Origin: Metaruminococcus_A sp003150405
GTDB taxonomy: Bacteria; Bacillota; Clostridia; Oscillospirales; Ruminococcaceae
Reading direction: 5' to 3'
Assembly (NCBI GenBank): GCA_902489745.1
Contig: CABUBB010000024.1
Span: forward strand, 1-32,631
DNA length: 32,631 nt
Positions 1 to 6,604 of this stretch are shown one piece after another. The notes beneath the pieces are model-generated. The model was not told the origin of the DNA, searched no databases, and saw only the letters and a program-made list of their open reading frames with translations. The translations under genes and the position numbers were made by a program. Numbering within the stretch: position 1 is the first letter of the stretch; the number at the start of each line of letters is the position of its first letter.

Positions 1-54
1 CCGGTGACACTTCGGGTATGAACCGAATGCTCTAGCCAACTGAGCTATACCGCC
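1..54 (-). tRNA. tRNA-Met (CAU), 3' part cut off by the window edge
   Basis: On the minus strand the sequence begins GGCGGTATAGCTCAG and folds into a D arm and a TTCGG/CCGAA anticodon stem with loop TTCATAC, anticodon CAT at 18-20. The 5' end closely resembles the elongator tRNA-Met of Bacillus rather than initiator tRNA. The T arm and acceptor 3' strand lie outside the window. A tRNA-Ile2 (also CAU before lysidine modification) is not fully excluded. Confidence 0.93.
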
Positions 55-146
55 ATTTTGATGCTTATTAATTATAAAATAAACCTTCGAGCTTGTCAAG
101 GGTATTTTGCCACTTTTTTGCAAAAATATTTATTTTATGGTTTTGC

Positions 147-177
147 TTGACACCGACGTAACGTTAGATGGTATGAT
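147..177 (+). promoter_or_regulatory. Promoter of the MerR-family gene with a 19-bp spacer and central dyad
   Basis: TTGACA at 147-152 and TATGAT at 172-177 are separated by 19 bp, longer than the usual 17. The perfect palindrome TAACGTTA (159-166) sits at the centre of the spacer. Over-long spacers with a central dyad are typical of promoters controlled by MerR proteins, so autoregulation by the downstream gene is inferred. Confidence 0.72.
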
Positions 178-203
178 AATCTCAAAGGAAGGGGGAATCC
201 GGT

Positions 204-1067
204 ATGAAAATGAAACAGGTGTGCAGTCAGACTGGGCTGACCGAGCGGACCGTTCGGTTTTATGAGGAACAGGGTCTGGTGTCACCCCGGTGTTTTGAGG
301 AAAACGGACGGGTGTACCGCGCGTACAGCGAACAGGATTTAGCGGATTTGGAAGCAGCGGCAACCCTGCGCAAAAGCGGCTTTACCATTGCGGAGATCAA
401 ACGGATGAAAGCAAGCCCCATGCAGTTGGTTCAGGTGGTACAGAGCTGTGCTGGCCGTCTCCGCGAAGAGGGGCAGGCGGCGGGGCTGAATGCAGAGGCG
501 CTTGCCGGGCTGGATATGAGCCGGATTCAGGACTGCCAGGCGCTTGCGGCGGCGCTGGAGCGGCGGGCATCCGCCCTTTCCCTGCCCCGCTCGGATTTAA
601 ATTTGGATTTTGGCAAAGACGACGATGAACCGCGGCAGCAAAAAGAAGCTCAGGCCGCTGCCATCCAGGCGGAAATGGTGCGTCGGCAAACGATGGGCAG
701 GCGGCTGGTGTATACCATTGGAGCCGTTCAAATTGCGCTTGCCTTTTTGCTGCTGATTGCAAGTGCCGTGACCAGAAACTTTGGGTATGGCCTGGTTTCC
801 TTTGTTGCGGCAACGGCGTTCGCTGCCGCCCTGATGTGTGGTGTGCGCTGGGTGCGCTGGTATTATGCCGTCAGCTGTGCGCTTTCTGCCATACAAACCT
901 TTTTGACGCTGCTCGGTCAATCCAGTGAAATGGGGTGGCCGGCGGAAATGGGCTGGTTTTTGCTGTTGACCGGTGGAATAAGCTGCATGTTTAACGGCGC
1001 CATTGCCTGGCTTCTGATAAAAAGCAAAGCGGCAGCCGCTTTTTTTGAGGAGAAGCAGCACCGGTAA
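204..1067 (+). CDS. MerR-family transcriptional regulator with C-terminal membrane domain
   Basis: This 287-residue protein starts with a MerR winged helix-turn-helix: residues 1-70 carry the recognition region RTVRFYEEQGLVSP, followed by NGRVYRAYSEQDL. A charged, probably coiled linker (about 75-165) follows. About four hydrophobic segments come next (roughly 168-190, 195-215, 220-240 and 250-272), instead of a soluble ligand-binding domain. It is therefore predicted to be a membrane-anchored regulator sensing a membrane or cell-surface signal; that is inference. The ATG at 204 follows a strong AAGGAAGGGGG site. Its promoter has the 19-bp spacer typical of MerR targets, suggesting autoregulation. 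The next gene, 308 bp downstream and with its own promoter, is a MATE exporter, a frequent partner of MerR drug sensors. Confidence 0.85.
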   Translation: MKMKQVCSQTGLTERTVRFYEEQGLVSPRCFEENGRVYRAYSEQDLADLEAAATLRKSGFTIAEIKRMKASPMQLVQVVQSCAGRLREEGQAAGLNAEALAGLDMSRIQDCQALAAALERRASALSLPRSDLNLDFGKDDDEPRQQKEAQAAAIQAEMVRRQTMGRRLVYTIGAVQIALAFLLLIASAVTRNFGYGLVSFVAATAFAAALMCGVRWVRWYYAVSCALSAIQTFLTLLGQSSEMGWPAEMGWFLLLTGGISCMFNGAIAWLLIKSKAAAAFFEEKQHR

Positions 1068-1241
1068 GTGGAAATGACTCCAGGGGGTGCTTATGCGGGA
1101 AGAGCTTGCTGTAAAAGAGCGGGAAAGGCCGCATATGCGGAAAATGGCTGGGCTTTCTGTCCGCGGCGGCAAAAACCGGCGCCAATTTGCTTGGAGGGTG
1201 CGTTTGAGAGGGATTCTGTCAAAAGGGCTTTGCATGCCTGA

Positions 1242-1271
1242 TTGACACGCGGCGTTTTTTTATGCTACTAT
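1242..1271 (+). promoter_or_regulatory. Promoter of the MATE leader transcript
   Basis: TTGACA at 1242-1247 and TACTAT at 1266-1271 are 18 bp apart. Transcription would start near 1278, giving a leader of about 100 nt before the MATE start codon. The leader contains a ribosome site, a short ORF and a terminator hairpin. Confidence 0.65.
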
Positions 1272-1290
1272 AAAATAAACTCGGAGGGTA

Positions 1291-1359
1291 ATGGTTTACC
1301 GGATAAGAGGGTTGGGGAGTCCAGCTTTTTTATCCGGTTTTTTTAAGTTTATGGAGTAA
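1291..1359 (+). CDS. Putative 22-residue leader peptide of the MATE gene
   Basis: An ATG at 1291 lies a few bases after TCGGAGGGTA, the best ribosome site in this leader. It opens a 22-codon frame beginning MVYRIRGLGS and ending with TAA at 1357-1359, 16 nt before the MATE start. The frame reads right through the terminator-like hairpin at 1298-1338. A translated leader ORF overlapping an intrinsic terminator is the layout of ribosome-mediated attenuators ahead of antibiotic-resistance and efflux genes. No homologue is recognised and translation is inferred from the ribosome site alone. Confidence 0.5.
   Translation: MVYRIRGLGSPAFLSGFFKFME
1298..1344 (+). terminator. Attenuator-like terminator hairpin inside the MATE leader
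   Basis: ACCGGATAA (1298-1306) pairs with TTATCCGGT (1330-1338). A second stem, GTTGG (1311-1315) with CCAGC (1321-1325), stacks on it with G-U and A-U pairs between, and a T run follows to 1344. It lies between the promoter and the MATE start codon, so it should limit read-through unless disrupted. A ribosome on the overlapping leader ORF could do that. Confidence 0.7.
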
Positions 1360-1375
1360 GGGAGACAGAGCTTTT

Positions 1376-2779
1376 ATGGAGCACACGGTAAACCGGCTGA
1401 CTGAGGGCAGCATTACCAAAACATTAATCCGCTTTGCCGCGCCCTACCTTGCGGCAAATTTCCTGCAGGCGCTTTACGGAGCCGTCGACCTGTTTGTAGT
1501 CGGTTGGTTCTGCGATTCGGCGGCCGTTTCCGCGGTTTCGACCGGCACCCAGATCACCCAGATCGTCTTGAGCCTTATTTCCGGCCTGACGATGGGCGGA
1601 ACCATTTTAATTGCCCAGTACGTTGGAGCCAACCGGGTGGACGAGGCCACCGACACCATCAGCACCATGCTGACCCTGTTCGGCGTGGTTTCATTGGGAA
1701 TGACGGTGGTTATGCTGCTGGCGACCTATCCCCTGCTGGTACTGATGCAAACCCCGACAGAGGCATTCCCCTACGCAATGGACTATGTGCTCATTGCAAG
1801 CGCCGGAACCGTCTTTGTGGTGGGTTACAACGCGGTCAGCGCCATTCTGCGCGGTTTGGGGGATTCCCGCCACCCACTCATTTTTATTGCCATTTCCTGC
1901 GTCTGCAACATCGTGCTGGACCTGGTTGCCGTTGGGCCGCTTGGCATGGCGGCGGGCGGTGCGGCGCTGGCGACCATTATCTCCCAGGGGCTGAGCCTCG
2001 TAATTGCCATCATCTACCTGAAGCGGCACGATTTTATCTTTGATTTCAAGCTCCGCAGCTTTCATCTGCACAAGGAAAAGGTTAAAAGCCTCTTTAAGGT
2101 GGGGATTCCGGTCTCGCTTCAGGACACTACGGTACACATCTCTTTTATGTTTATTGCGGCCATTGTCAATTCCATGGGGGTTGTCGCCTCTGCGGCGGTG
2201 GGAATTGCCGGAAAGTTCGACGCCTTTGCCATGCTGCCGCCAATGGCTTTCTCCGGCGCGATTTCGGCGCTGGCGGCGCAGAACATTGGGGCGGGCCAGC
2301 CGGAGCGTGCCAAAAAAACGCTGTATGTGAGCATGCTGCTTTCCTTTGGCTGCGCCGTTGTCTTTTTTGCATGGGCACAGATTGCCCCAGAAACCATTAT
2401 GCTGCTCTTTCAGTTTGATCCGGCGGTTACGGCGGCAGGGGCCGAGTACCTGCGCACCTTCAGCTTTGATTTTCTGTTGGTGGCCTTTGCCTTCTGCTTT
2501 AACGGCTTTTTCAACGGCTGCGGCTGTACCCGTTATACTATGATCAATGGTATTTCCACCACCCTTGGCATCCGGGTGCCGCTTGCCTTCCTGTTCAGTA
2601 TTCTTCTGCCGTCCTCGCTGTACGGTATTGGCCTTGCAGCGCCGGTGGCTTCACTGGTGGCGATTGTAGTGCATGTCATTATGCTGCGCACCCCTATTTG
2701 GAGGCACGCGGCGGTGGTGAGAACCGATGCACCGGCAGAAGCGGTTGCAGCATCCAAGAGGGCGCCGCTGGAGCCGTAA
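1376..2779 (+). CDS. MATE-family efflux transporter
   Basis: This 467-residue inner-membrane protein is a multidrug and toxic compound extrusion transporter, which normally exports cationic or other drugs using a Na+ or H+ gradient. It has about 12 hydrophobic segments in two homologous halves. The N-terminus TEGSITKTLIRFAAPYLAAN and the later SALAAQNIGAGQPERAKK stretch are typical of the DinF/NorM-like clostridial group. The length is normal. The start at 1376 follows AAGGGAGA by about 12 nt. The gene has its own promoter and a leader with a small ORF and terminator hairpin, suggesting inducible expression. The neighbouring MerR gene may add control. A strong terminator closes the unit, so the gene is monocistronic. 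Substrate cannot be told from sequence. Confidence 0.93.
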   Translation: MEHTVNRLTEGSITKTLIRFAAPYLAANFLQALYGAVDLFVVGWFCDSAAVSAVSTGTQITQIVLSLISGLTMGGTILIAQYVGANRVDEATDTISTMLTLFGVVSLGMTVVMLLATYPLLVLMQTPTEAFPYAMDYVLIASAGTVFVVGYNAVSAILRGLGDSRHPLIFIAISCVCNIVLDLVAVGPLGMAAGGAALATIISQGLSLVIAIIYLKRHDFIFDFKLRSFHLHKEKVKSLFKVGIPVSLQDTTVHISFMFIAAIVNSMGVVASAAVGIAGKFDAFAMLPPMAFSGAISALAAQNIGAGQPERAKKTLYVSMLLSFGCAVVFFAWAQIAPETIMLLFQFDPAVTAAGAEYLRTFSFDFLLVAFAFCFNGFFNGCGCTRYTMINGISTTLGIRVPLAFLFSILLPSSLYGIGLAAPVASLVAIVVHVIMLRTPIWRHAAVVRTDAPAEAVAASKRAPLEP

Positions 2780-2796
2780 AATTTGACGTCAATGTT

Positions 2797-2825
2797 GCCC
2801 GGCGGGTATGCCGCCGGGCTTTTTT
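2797..2825 (+). terminator. Rho-independent terminator after the MATE gene
   Basis: GCCCGGCGG (2797-2805) pairs perfectly with CCGCCGGGC (2811-2819) around a 5-nt loop, followed by six T. Confidence 0.93.
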
Positions 2826-2939
2826 GCGCCTAAAATATGTAAAATGCCAGATTTTTCTCATCTGGGACAAAAACAGAAAGCGGGCGCTGAATACAGGCGC
2901 TCATTTGCATTCCGCTGAATTTTCACGGATGTGATTTGC

Positions 2940-2967
2940 TTGTACTCCCCCAAATTTGTGGTATACT
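2940..2967 (+). promoter_or_regulatory. Promoter of the DUF308-like membrane protein gene
   Basis: TTGTAC at 2940-2945 and TATACT at 2962-2967 with a 16-bp spacer, 44 bp ahead of the start codon at 3012. Confidence 0.55.
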
Positions 2968-3011
2968 GAAAAAAGGAAAAATTTCAGGTTTTATTGGCGG
3001 AAAGAGGTATT

Positions 3012-4436
3012 ATGCGCAAAAAATTTACCCCAGTACTGGATCAGCTTTTGCCGGGCCTTGTGCTTGTGGCGCTTGGCATCATCATATTATGCTGGAAAAC
3101 AATGTTTTTGAGGTGGACCCTGCTGTTGGTGGAGATGGTCTGTCTGGTCAGCGGCATTGCCATGCTGGTCATGCTGCTGCTTCGGCGCAAAGAACTGGGT
3201 GGCAAGCGGATTACCCTGAGCGGCGCGCTCATCTCCGTTGGCATTGGGATTGCCATGGGCTTTGTACTGGATTATCAGGTCTATATTCTCGGCCTGCTGT
3301 TCTCGGTTTATGTGCTGATCAATGCGGCGGCTAAGTTGGTAAACTTTATCCTGTTTGCAAAAAACAAGGTAAAAGGGCGGATTGCCGACCTGTTTGACTG
3401 CCTGTTTTTCTTGACCTTTGGCATTCTGCTGCTCTTTACCCCCATTTTGCCGGTGGATTCATTTCTCATCATCATTGGGATTTATGCCATTCTGCTCGGC
3501 AGCTTTAACCTCATTGAATTTATCCGTTCCATGCTGCCAAGCCGCGCTAAAACGCGGATGCGCCGTAAGGTGCGCATCTCTCTGCCGGTATTTCTGGTGG
3601 CATTTGTGCCGCACCGGGTACTCAAGCGAATCAATGCTTATCTTTCTAAAAATGCAGATGGAATAGAGGGTCCGGAGGAATTCACCCAGTACAAGGAGCA
3701 TGTTCCAGCGGAGACGCCGGATCTGGAGGTTTTTATCCATGTAACCGAAGGCGGCAGCGGCGCTATGGGCCACTGCGATTTCTGCTTTGACGGGCAGGTG
3801 ATCTCCTACGGCAATTACGACGAATACTCCCGCAGGCTGTTTGAAGGCGTGGGAGACGGGGTGCTGTTTTATGCCCCTAAGGAGCGGTATGTGCCGTTTG
3901 TCATCCGTTACAGCCGCAAAACCCTGTTTGGGTTTGGCTTAAAGCTCACCGAAGAACAGAAACAGGCGGTGCGCAGGCGGCTGGAGGAAATTACCGCGCC
4001 GCTTTACCGCTGGAAAAGCCCTTACGAATGGGATTTGGAGCATAAGTGCGCAAAGCCGCTGGAATATTACCCGGACTATGCGAGCCAGCTTTACCGGTAT
4101 ACCGGTGCGGAATTTTACAAGTTTAACTCCGGCAAATTTAAGTCCTATTTTGTTCTTTCCACCAACTGTGTCCAGCTTGTGGATGCAGTGCTGAGTTCTG
4201 CGGGAACCGATATTGTCAAAATAAACGGCATTATTACTCCAGGTACCTATTACGATTATCTTGACCGGGAATTTGTCCGGCCGGATACCATGGTCATCAG
4301 CCGCACCATTTACGCGGAGGACCCGGATAATCCAAGCGAAGTTCCACGGGAAACCGATGTGCGCGCCCGTTACCAAGAGCTTTGTGAGCAGGAAAAACAG
4401 GCGGTGCGGATCGAATCCTCCCATGAAACCCGGTAA
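3012..4436 (+). CDS. Membrane protein: DUF308/HdeD-like N-terminus, possible papain-like C-terminal domain
   Basis: This 474-residue protein has about six hydrophobic segments in residues 12-172, resembling the DUF308/HdeD membrane family. A soluble domain of about 280 residues follows. It contains IHVTEGGSGAMGHCDF with H243 and H254, and STNCVQLVD with C386. A His followed much later by a Cys-containing STNCVQL motif recalls permuted papain-like (NlpC/P60, YiiX, DUF4105-type) folds, so a membrane-tethered hydrolase or acyltransferase is possible. That assignment is inference. I chose ATG 3012, just after AAAGAGG, over an in-frame TTG at 2994. The gene stands alone between a promoter and a weakly structured intergenic region. 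No specific function is recognised. Confidence 0.8.
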   Translation: MRKKFTPVLDQLLPGLVLVALGIIILCWKTMFLRWTLLLVEMVCLVSGIAMLVMLLLRRKELGGKRITLSGALISVGIGIAMGFVLDYQVYILGLLFSVYVLINAAAKLVNFILFAKNKVKGRIADLFDCLFFLTFGILLLFTPILPVDSFLIIIGIYAILLGSFNLIEFIRSMLPSRAKTRMRRKVRISLPVFLVAFVPHRVLKRINAYLSKNADGIEGPEEFTQYKEHVPAETPDLEVFIHVTEGGSGAMGHCDFCFDGQVISYGNYDEYSRRLFEGVGDGVLFYAPKERYVPFVIRYSRKTLFGFGLKLTEEQKQAVRRRLEEITAPLYRWKSPYEWDLEHKCAKPLEYYPDYASQLYRYTGAEFYKFNSGKFKSYFVLSTNCVQLVDAVLSSAGTDIVKINGIITPGTYYDYLDREFVRPDTMVISRTIYAEDPDNPSEVPRETDVRARYQELCEQEKQAVRIESSHETR

Positions 4437-4732
4437 TGGGCGGAAAGAAGTGGTTGTTTGCCATAAAATGAATATTCCGCCCTGTGCGGAGCGGAGGGTG
4501 CCTTTGTTCTGCTGTACAGCGAAATGACGAAAAAGCTATTGGGACGAGGGCGAAGCGTTTTTTCAGTGGAGAACGAAACCCCTGAAGGCTGCTGAAGCTA
4601 TGTGAAACACCGGACTGGAGAGAAATTCGGCTGCAGGCAGAATGTTGTTACTCTGGATTGGCGCTGTATTGCAGTTACAGGCTATAAAAGAAGGGATAGA
4701 CGGGTATGGCACAGACGAGGGGGAAAGAGAGA
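4437..4732. other. Intergenic stretch without a recognised gene
   Basis: About 295 bp with no convincing ORF. GGCGGAA (4439-4445) and TTCCGCC (4475-4481) could pair but have no T run, so a clean terminator for the upstream gene is not seen. TATAAA at 4683-4688 with TTGGCG at 4658-4663 (19-bp spacer) is a weak promoter candidate for the EamA gene. I compared it by eye with guanidine, fluoride and manganese riboswitches and saw no match. Confidence 0.5.
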
Positions 4733-5146
4733 ATGTGGGTTGTGTATGCGTTGCTATCCGCATTTTTTGCGGCGGCTACGTCGGTTCTTGCAAAAGTTGG
4801 GATTGACAATGTCAATTCCAACCTCGCCACGGCAATTCGGACAGTGGTGGTGTTGGTTATGGCGTGGGGGATTGTCTTTATTACCGGAACCCAGTCACAG
4901 GTGGCGGATATTGGACCGAAATCCTGGCTGTTCCTGATTCTTTCCGGGATTGCGACCGGGCTTTCTTGGCTGTTCTATTACAAGGCGCTCCAGCTTGGCG
5001 AGGCGAGCAAGGTGGTGCCGATTGATAAATTCAGTGTGGTCATCAGTATGGTGCTGGCATTTCTCATCCTGCATGAGACGGTCAGCATTAAGACGGTGAT
5101 CGGGGGAATTCTGATTACGGCAGGTACCTTTGTCATGATTTTATAA
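4733..5146 (+). CDS. Half-size EamA-family (DMT superfamily) transporter
   Basis: This 137-residue protein has four to five hydrophobic helices and a single EamA repeat: WVVYALLSAFFAAATSVLAK at the N-terminus and KVVPIDKFSVVISMVLAFLI before the last helix. Standard EamA/DMT transporters hold two such repeats in about 300 residues. This single-repeat form is a known short subgroup that presumably works as a dimer. Substrate is unknown; family members move amino acids, nucleotides or other metabolites. I prefer ATG 4733, which begins directly with the first helix and follows GAGGGGGAAAGAGAG. An in-frame ATG at 4706 would add nine hydrophilic residues. A long perfect hairpin ends the transcript just after the stop codon. 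Confidence 0.85.
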   Translation: MWVVYALLSAFFAAATSVLAKVGIDNVNSNLATAIRTVVVLVMAWGIVFITGTQSQVADIGPKSWLFLILSGIATGLSWLFYYKALQLGEASKVVPIDKFSVVISMVLAFLILHETVSIKTVIGGILITAGTFVMIL

Positions 5147-5150
5147 TGGG

Positions 5151-5192
5151 ATGAAATAAGCCGCCGGGCATTTGCCCGGCGGCTTATTTCAT
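5151..5192. terminator. Bidirectional terminator between EamA and XRE genes
   Basis: A perfect 19-bp inverted repeat, ATGAAATAAGCCGCCGGGC (5151-5169) and its complement (5174-5192), surrounds an ATTT loop. Its GC core is flanked by A/T-rich arms on both sides. It lies between two convergent genes and includes the last codons of the minus-strand XRE gene, so it should stop transcription from both directions. Confidence 0.88.
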
Positions 5193-5543
5193 GGATTGCC
5201 TTATTTTAAGCAGTTCAACACATTCCATCAGCGTCGACTGTGATTTTTCATTCAGGGAAAGAATGTCACCAATAAGAGCGCCAAGTGTTGTTTCGGTGTT
5301 TAGACACCGGTTAAGCTCCTGAAGGGAACCCTTGTACTGGGTCAGGCCCAACAAGTAGTCAGCCGTTACCTGGTAGTATTTGCACAAGGTTGGCAAATGA
5401 CGGCTTGGCAGGTCATATACCCCGTTTTCATAGTTGGAATAGGTTTGTTGGGAAACACCAAGGATGTGTGCGATTTCAGCCTGACTTATGTCGTTTGCTT
5501 CCCGCAGGCTTCGTAGTATGTCGTTTGTATGCTTCCGCACCAT
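5184..5543 (-). CDS. XRE-family (Cro/CI-type) transcriptional regulator
   Basis: This 119-residue protein has an N-terminal helix-turn-helix: LREANDISQAEIAHILGVSQ then QTYSNYENGVYDLPSRHL, followed by LCKYYQVTADYLLGL, the classic end of an HTH_3 domain. The C-terminal 45 residues (NEKSQSTLMECVELLKIRQ) are typical of short clostridial XRE proteins. I chose ATG 5543, placed 5 nt after AAAGGAG; an in-frame GTG at 5549 overlaps that site. On the minus strand TTGAAC (5636-5641) and TATACA (5614-5619) are a possible promoter overlapping the divergent promoter of the RNA at 5628. The regulator may therefore control both itself and that RNA, which is inference. Confidence 0.88.
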   Translation of the reverse strand: MVRKHTNDILRSLREANDISQAEIAHILGVSQQTYSNYENGVYDLPSRHLPTLCKYYQVTADYLLGLTQYKGSLQELNRCLNTETTLGALIGDILSLNEKSQSTLMECVELLKIRQSMK

Positions 5544-5592
5544 CGTCACTCCTTTTCACTCCTCAAATTTTACACTTGAACGAAAAGGAGTA

Positions 5593-5621
5593 TTGCCTTT
5601 TACAACTATTTTATGTATAAT
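5593..5621 (+). promoter_or_regulatory. Strong promoter of a free-standing RNA
   Basis: TTGCCT (5593-5598), a 17-bp spacer and a consensus TATAAT (5616-5621). No plus-strand protein gene follows; a structured region ending in a terminator does. Confidence 0.75.
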
Positions 5622-5627
5622 ATAATA

Positions 5628-5779
5628 AGATACTAGTTCAACTTGTTATTCGCTGCTATATTAGCGTTTTGATGATACCGCGGCCCCTACCGCGTTATCA
5701 TAGTGTTCCCGGAACTGGTTCCCTCCATACCCGGGAATACGGAAGGCGCAGGAGAAAATTCCTGCGCCTTCTTCTTTTC
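5628..5779 (+). ncRNA. Putative small regulatory RNA with C-rich loops
   Basis: A consensus-like promoter is followed by about 150 nt that fold into consecutive hairpins, then an intrinsic terminator. Hairpin B is 5672-5683 with 5690-5701, loop CCCCTA. Hairpin C is GTGTTCCCGG (5703-5712) with CCGGGAATAC (5731-5740), whose 18-nt loop contains TTCCCTCC at 5719-5726. The terminator is 5742-5753 with 5760-5771 plus a T-rich tail. No plausible ORF is present and the next genes are convergent, so it is not a leader. Unpaired CCCC and CCCUCC are complementary to Shine-Dalgarno sequences, as in Gram-positive sRNAs such as RsaE/RoxS, so translational control in trans is inferred. I do not recognise it as 6S, SRP, tmRNA or RNase P RNA. 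The 5' end is estimated. Confidence 0.62.
5742..5778 (+). terminator. Terminator of the putative small RNA
   Basis: GAAGGCGCAGGA (5742-5753) pairs over 12 bp with TCCTGCGCCTTC (5760-5771); a TTCTTTT tail follows. Confidence 0.88.
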
Positions 5780-5785
5780 ATTTGA

Positions 5786-5819
5786 AAAAGAGGCTGGTCT
5801 TACCAAACCGGCCTCTTTT
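5786..5819 (-). terminator. Terminator of the ABC/SDR operon
   Basis: AAAAGAGGCTGGT (5786-5798) pairs with ACCGGCCTCTTTT (5807-5819) with one G-U pair. Read on the minus strand it ends in a T run, closing the operon that ends at 5857. A/T arms on both sides mean it may also back up the small-RNA terminator. Confidence 0.82.
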
Positions 5820-5856
5820 CTTATAAGATGAAACATTGATTCAGCTATAAGCTATA

Positions 5857-6588
5857 TTAAATAACAAACCCGCCGTTAGGGCTGAGCACCTGCCCGGTAA
5901 TGAACCCCGCCCCCTCCCCGGCGAGGAAATAAATAGCCTCTGCCACCTGCTCCGGTGTCCCAATGGCTCCGAGCGGGGTTTCCTCCCGCAGTACGGCCAG
6001 TGCTTCCTCGGCAAGAGCGGCGTTCATGTCGGTGTCAATGACGCCGGGCGCCACGCAGTTGACCCGGACGCCGGAGGGTGCAAGCTCTTTGGCCAGCGCT
6101 TTGGTAAACCCAATGACCGCCGCTTTGGCCGCCGAATAGTGCACTTCGCAGGACGCTCCGGTAATTCCCCAAACCGAGGACAGGTTGACAATGGCCCCGG
6201 ACTGTTTCTGCAAAAAGTCGGAAAGGACCGCCTGGGCACAGAGGTACATCCCCTTGACGTTGGTGGCGAACATGCGGTCCCAGTCCTGCTCGGTAATATC
6301 GGCAAAGACCTTCTGCTCTGCAATGCCTGCGTTGTTGACAAGGACATCCACTGGACCAAAGGCGTGGTGCAGGTCGTTTATCATGCGGATGACCTCCTGC
6401 ATGTTGGAAACATCCGCACGGAAGGTTTTGACAGGGTACCCCTCTTTCTCCAGCGCAGCGGCAAGCGCCTGTGCCCGGTCTTTATTGGTATTGTAGTTGA
6501 TGGCAACCCGATCCCCCGCCTCGGCAAAACGGCGCGCTGCGGCCGCGCCAATGCCGCGGGAGGCTCCGGTGATTAATACGGTGCGCAT
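5857..6588 (-). CDS. FabG-like short-chain dehydrogenase/reductase
   Basis: This 243-residue classical SDR has the cofactor motif TGASRGIG (residues 7-14), the NNAG motif, and the catalytic Ser with YSAAK. It also has the typical PGVIDTDM and the C-terminal FITGQVLSPNGGF of the FabG/3-oxoacyl-ACP reductase group. It should be a cytosolic NAD(P)H-dependent reductase. Whether it acts in fatty-acid synthesis is unclear, because no other fab gene is nearby. I chose ATG 6588, which follows AAAGGGGA and begins with the beta strand MRTVLITGA; upstream in-frame codons would add 36 residues unlike the family. It starts 16 nt after the ABC permease gene, so it is probably co-transcribed with the exporter. 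Confidence 0.92.
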   Translation of the reverse strand: MRTVLITGASRGIGAAAARRFAEAGDRVAINYNTNKDRAQALAAALEKEGYPVKTFRADVSNMQEVIRMINDLHHAFGPVDVLVNNAGIAEQKVFADITEQDWDRMFATNVKGMYLCAQAVLSDFLQKQSGAIVNLSSVWGITGASCEVHYSAAKAAVIGFTKALAKELAPSGVRVNCVAPGVIDTDMNAALAEEALAVLREETPLGAIGTPEQVAEAIYFLAGEGAGFITGQVLSPNGGFVI

Positions 6589-6604
6589 AGCTGTCCCCTT
6601 TCGA

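Noticed and set aside
597..1235. Long minus-strand open frame opposite the MerR gene
   Set aside because: It lies mostly on the opposite strand of a well-supported gene, has no ribosome site and shows no recognisable domain.
4437..4705. A riboswitch ahead of the EamA gene
   Set aside because: I saw no match to guanidine, fluoride, manganese or SAM riboswitch cores; only a weak inverted repeat is present.
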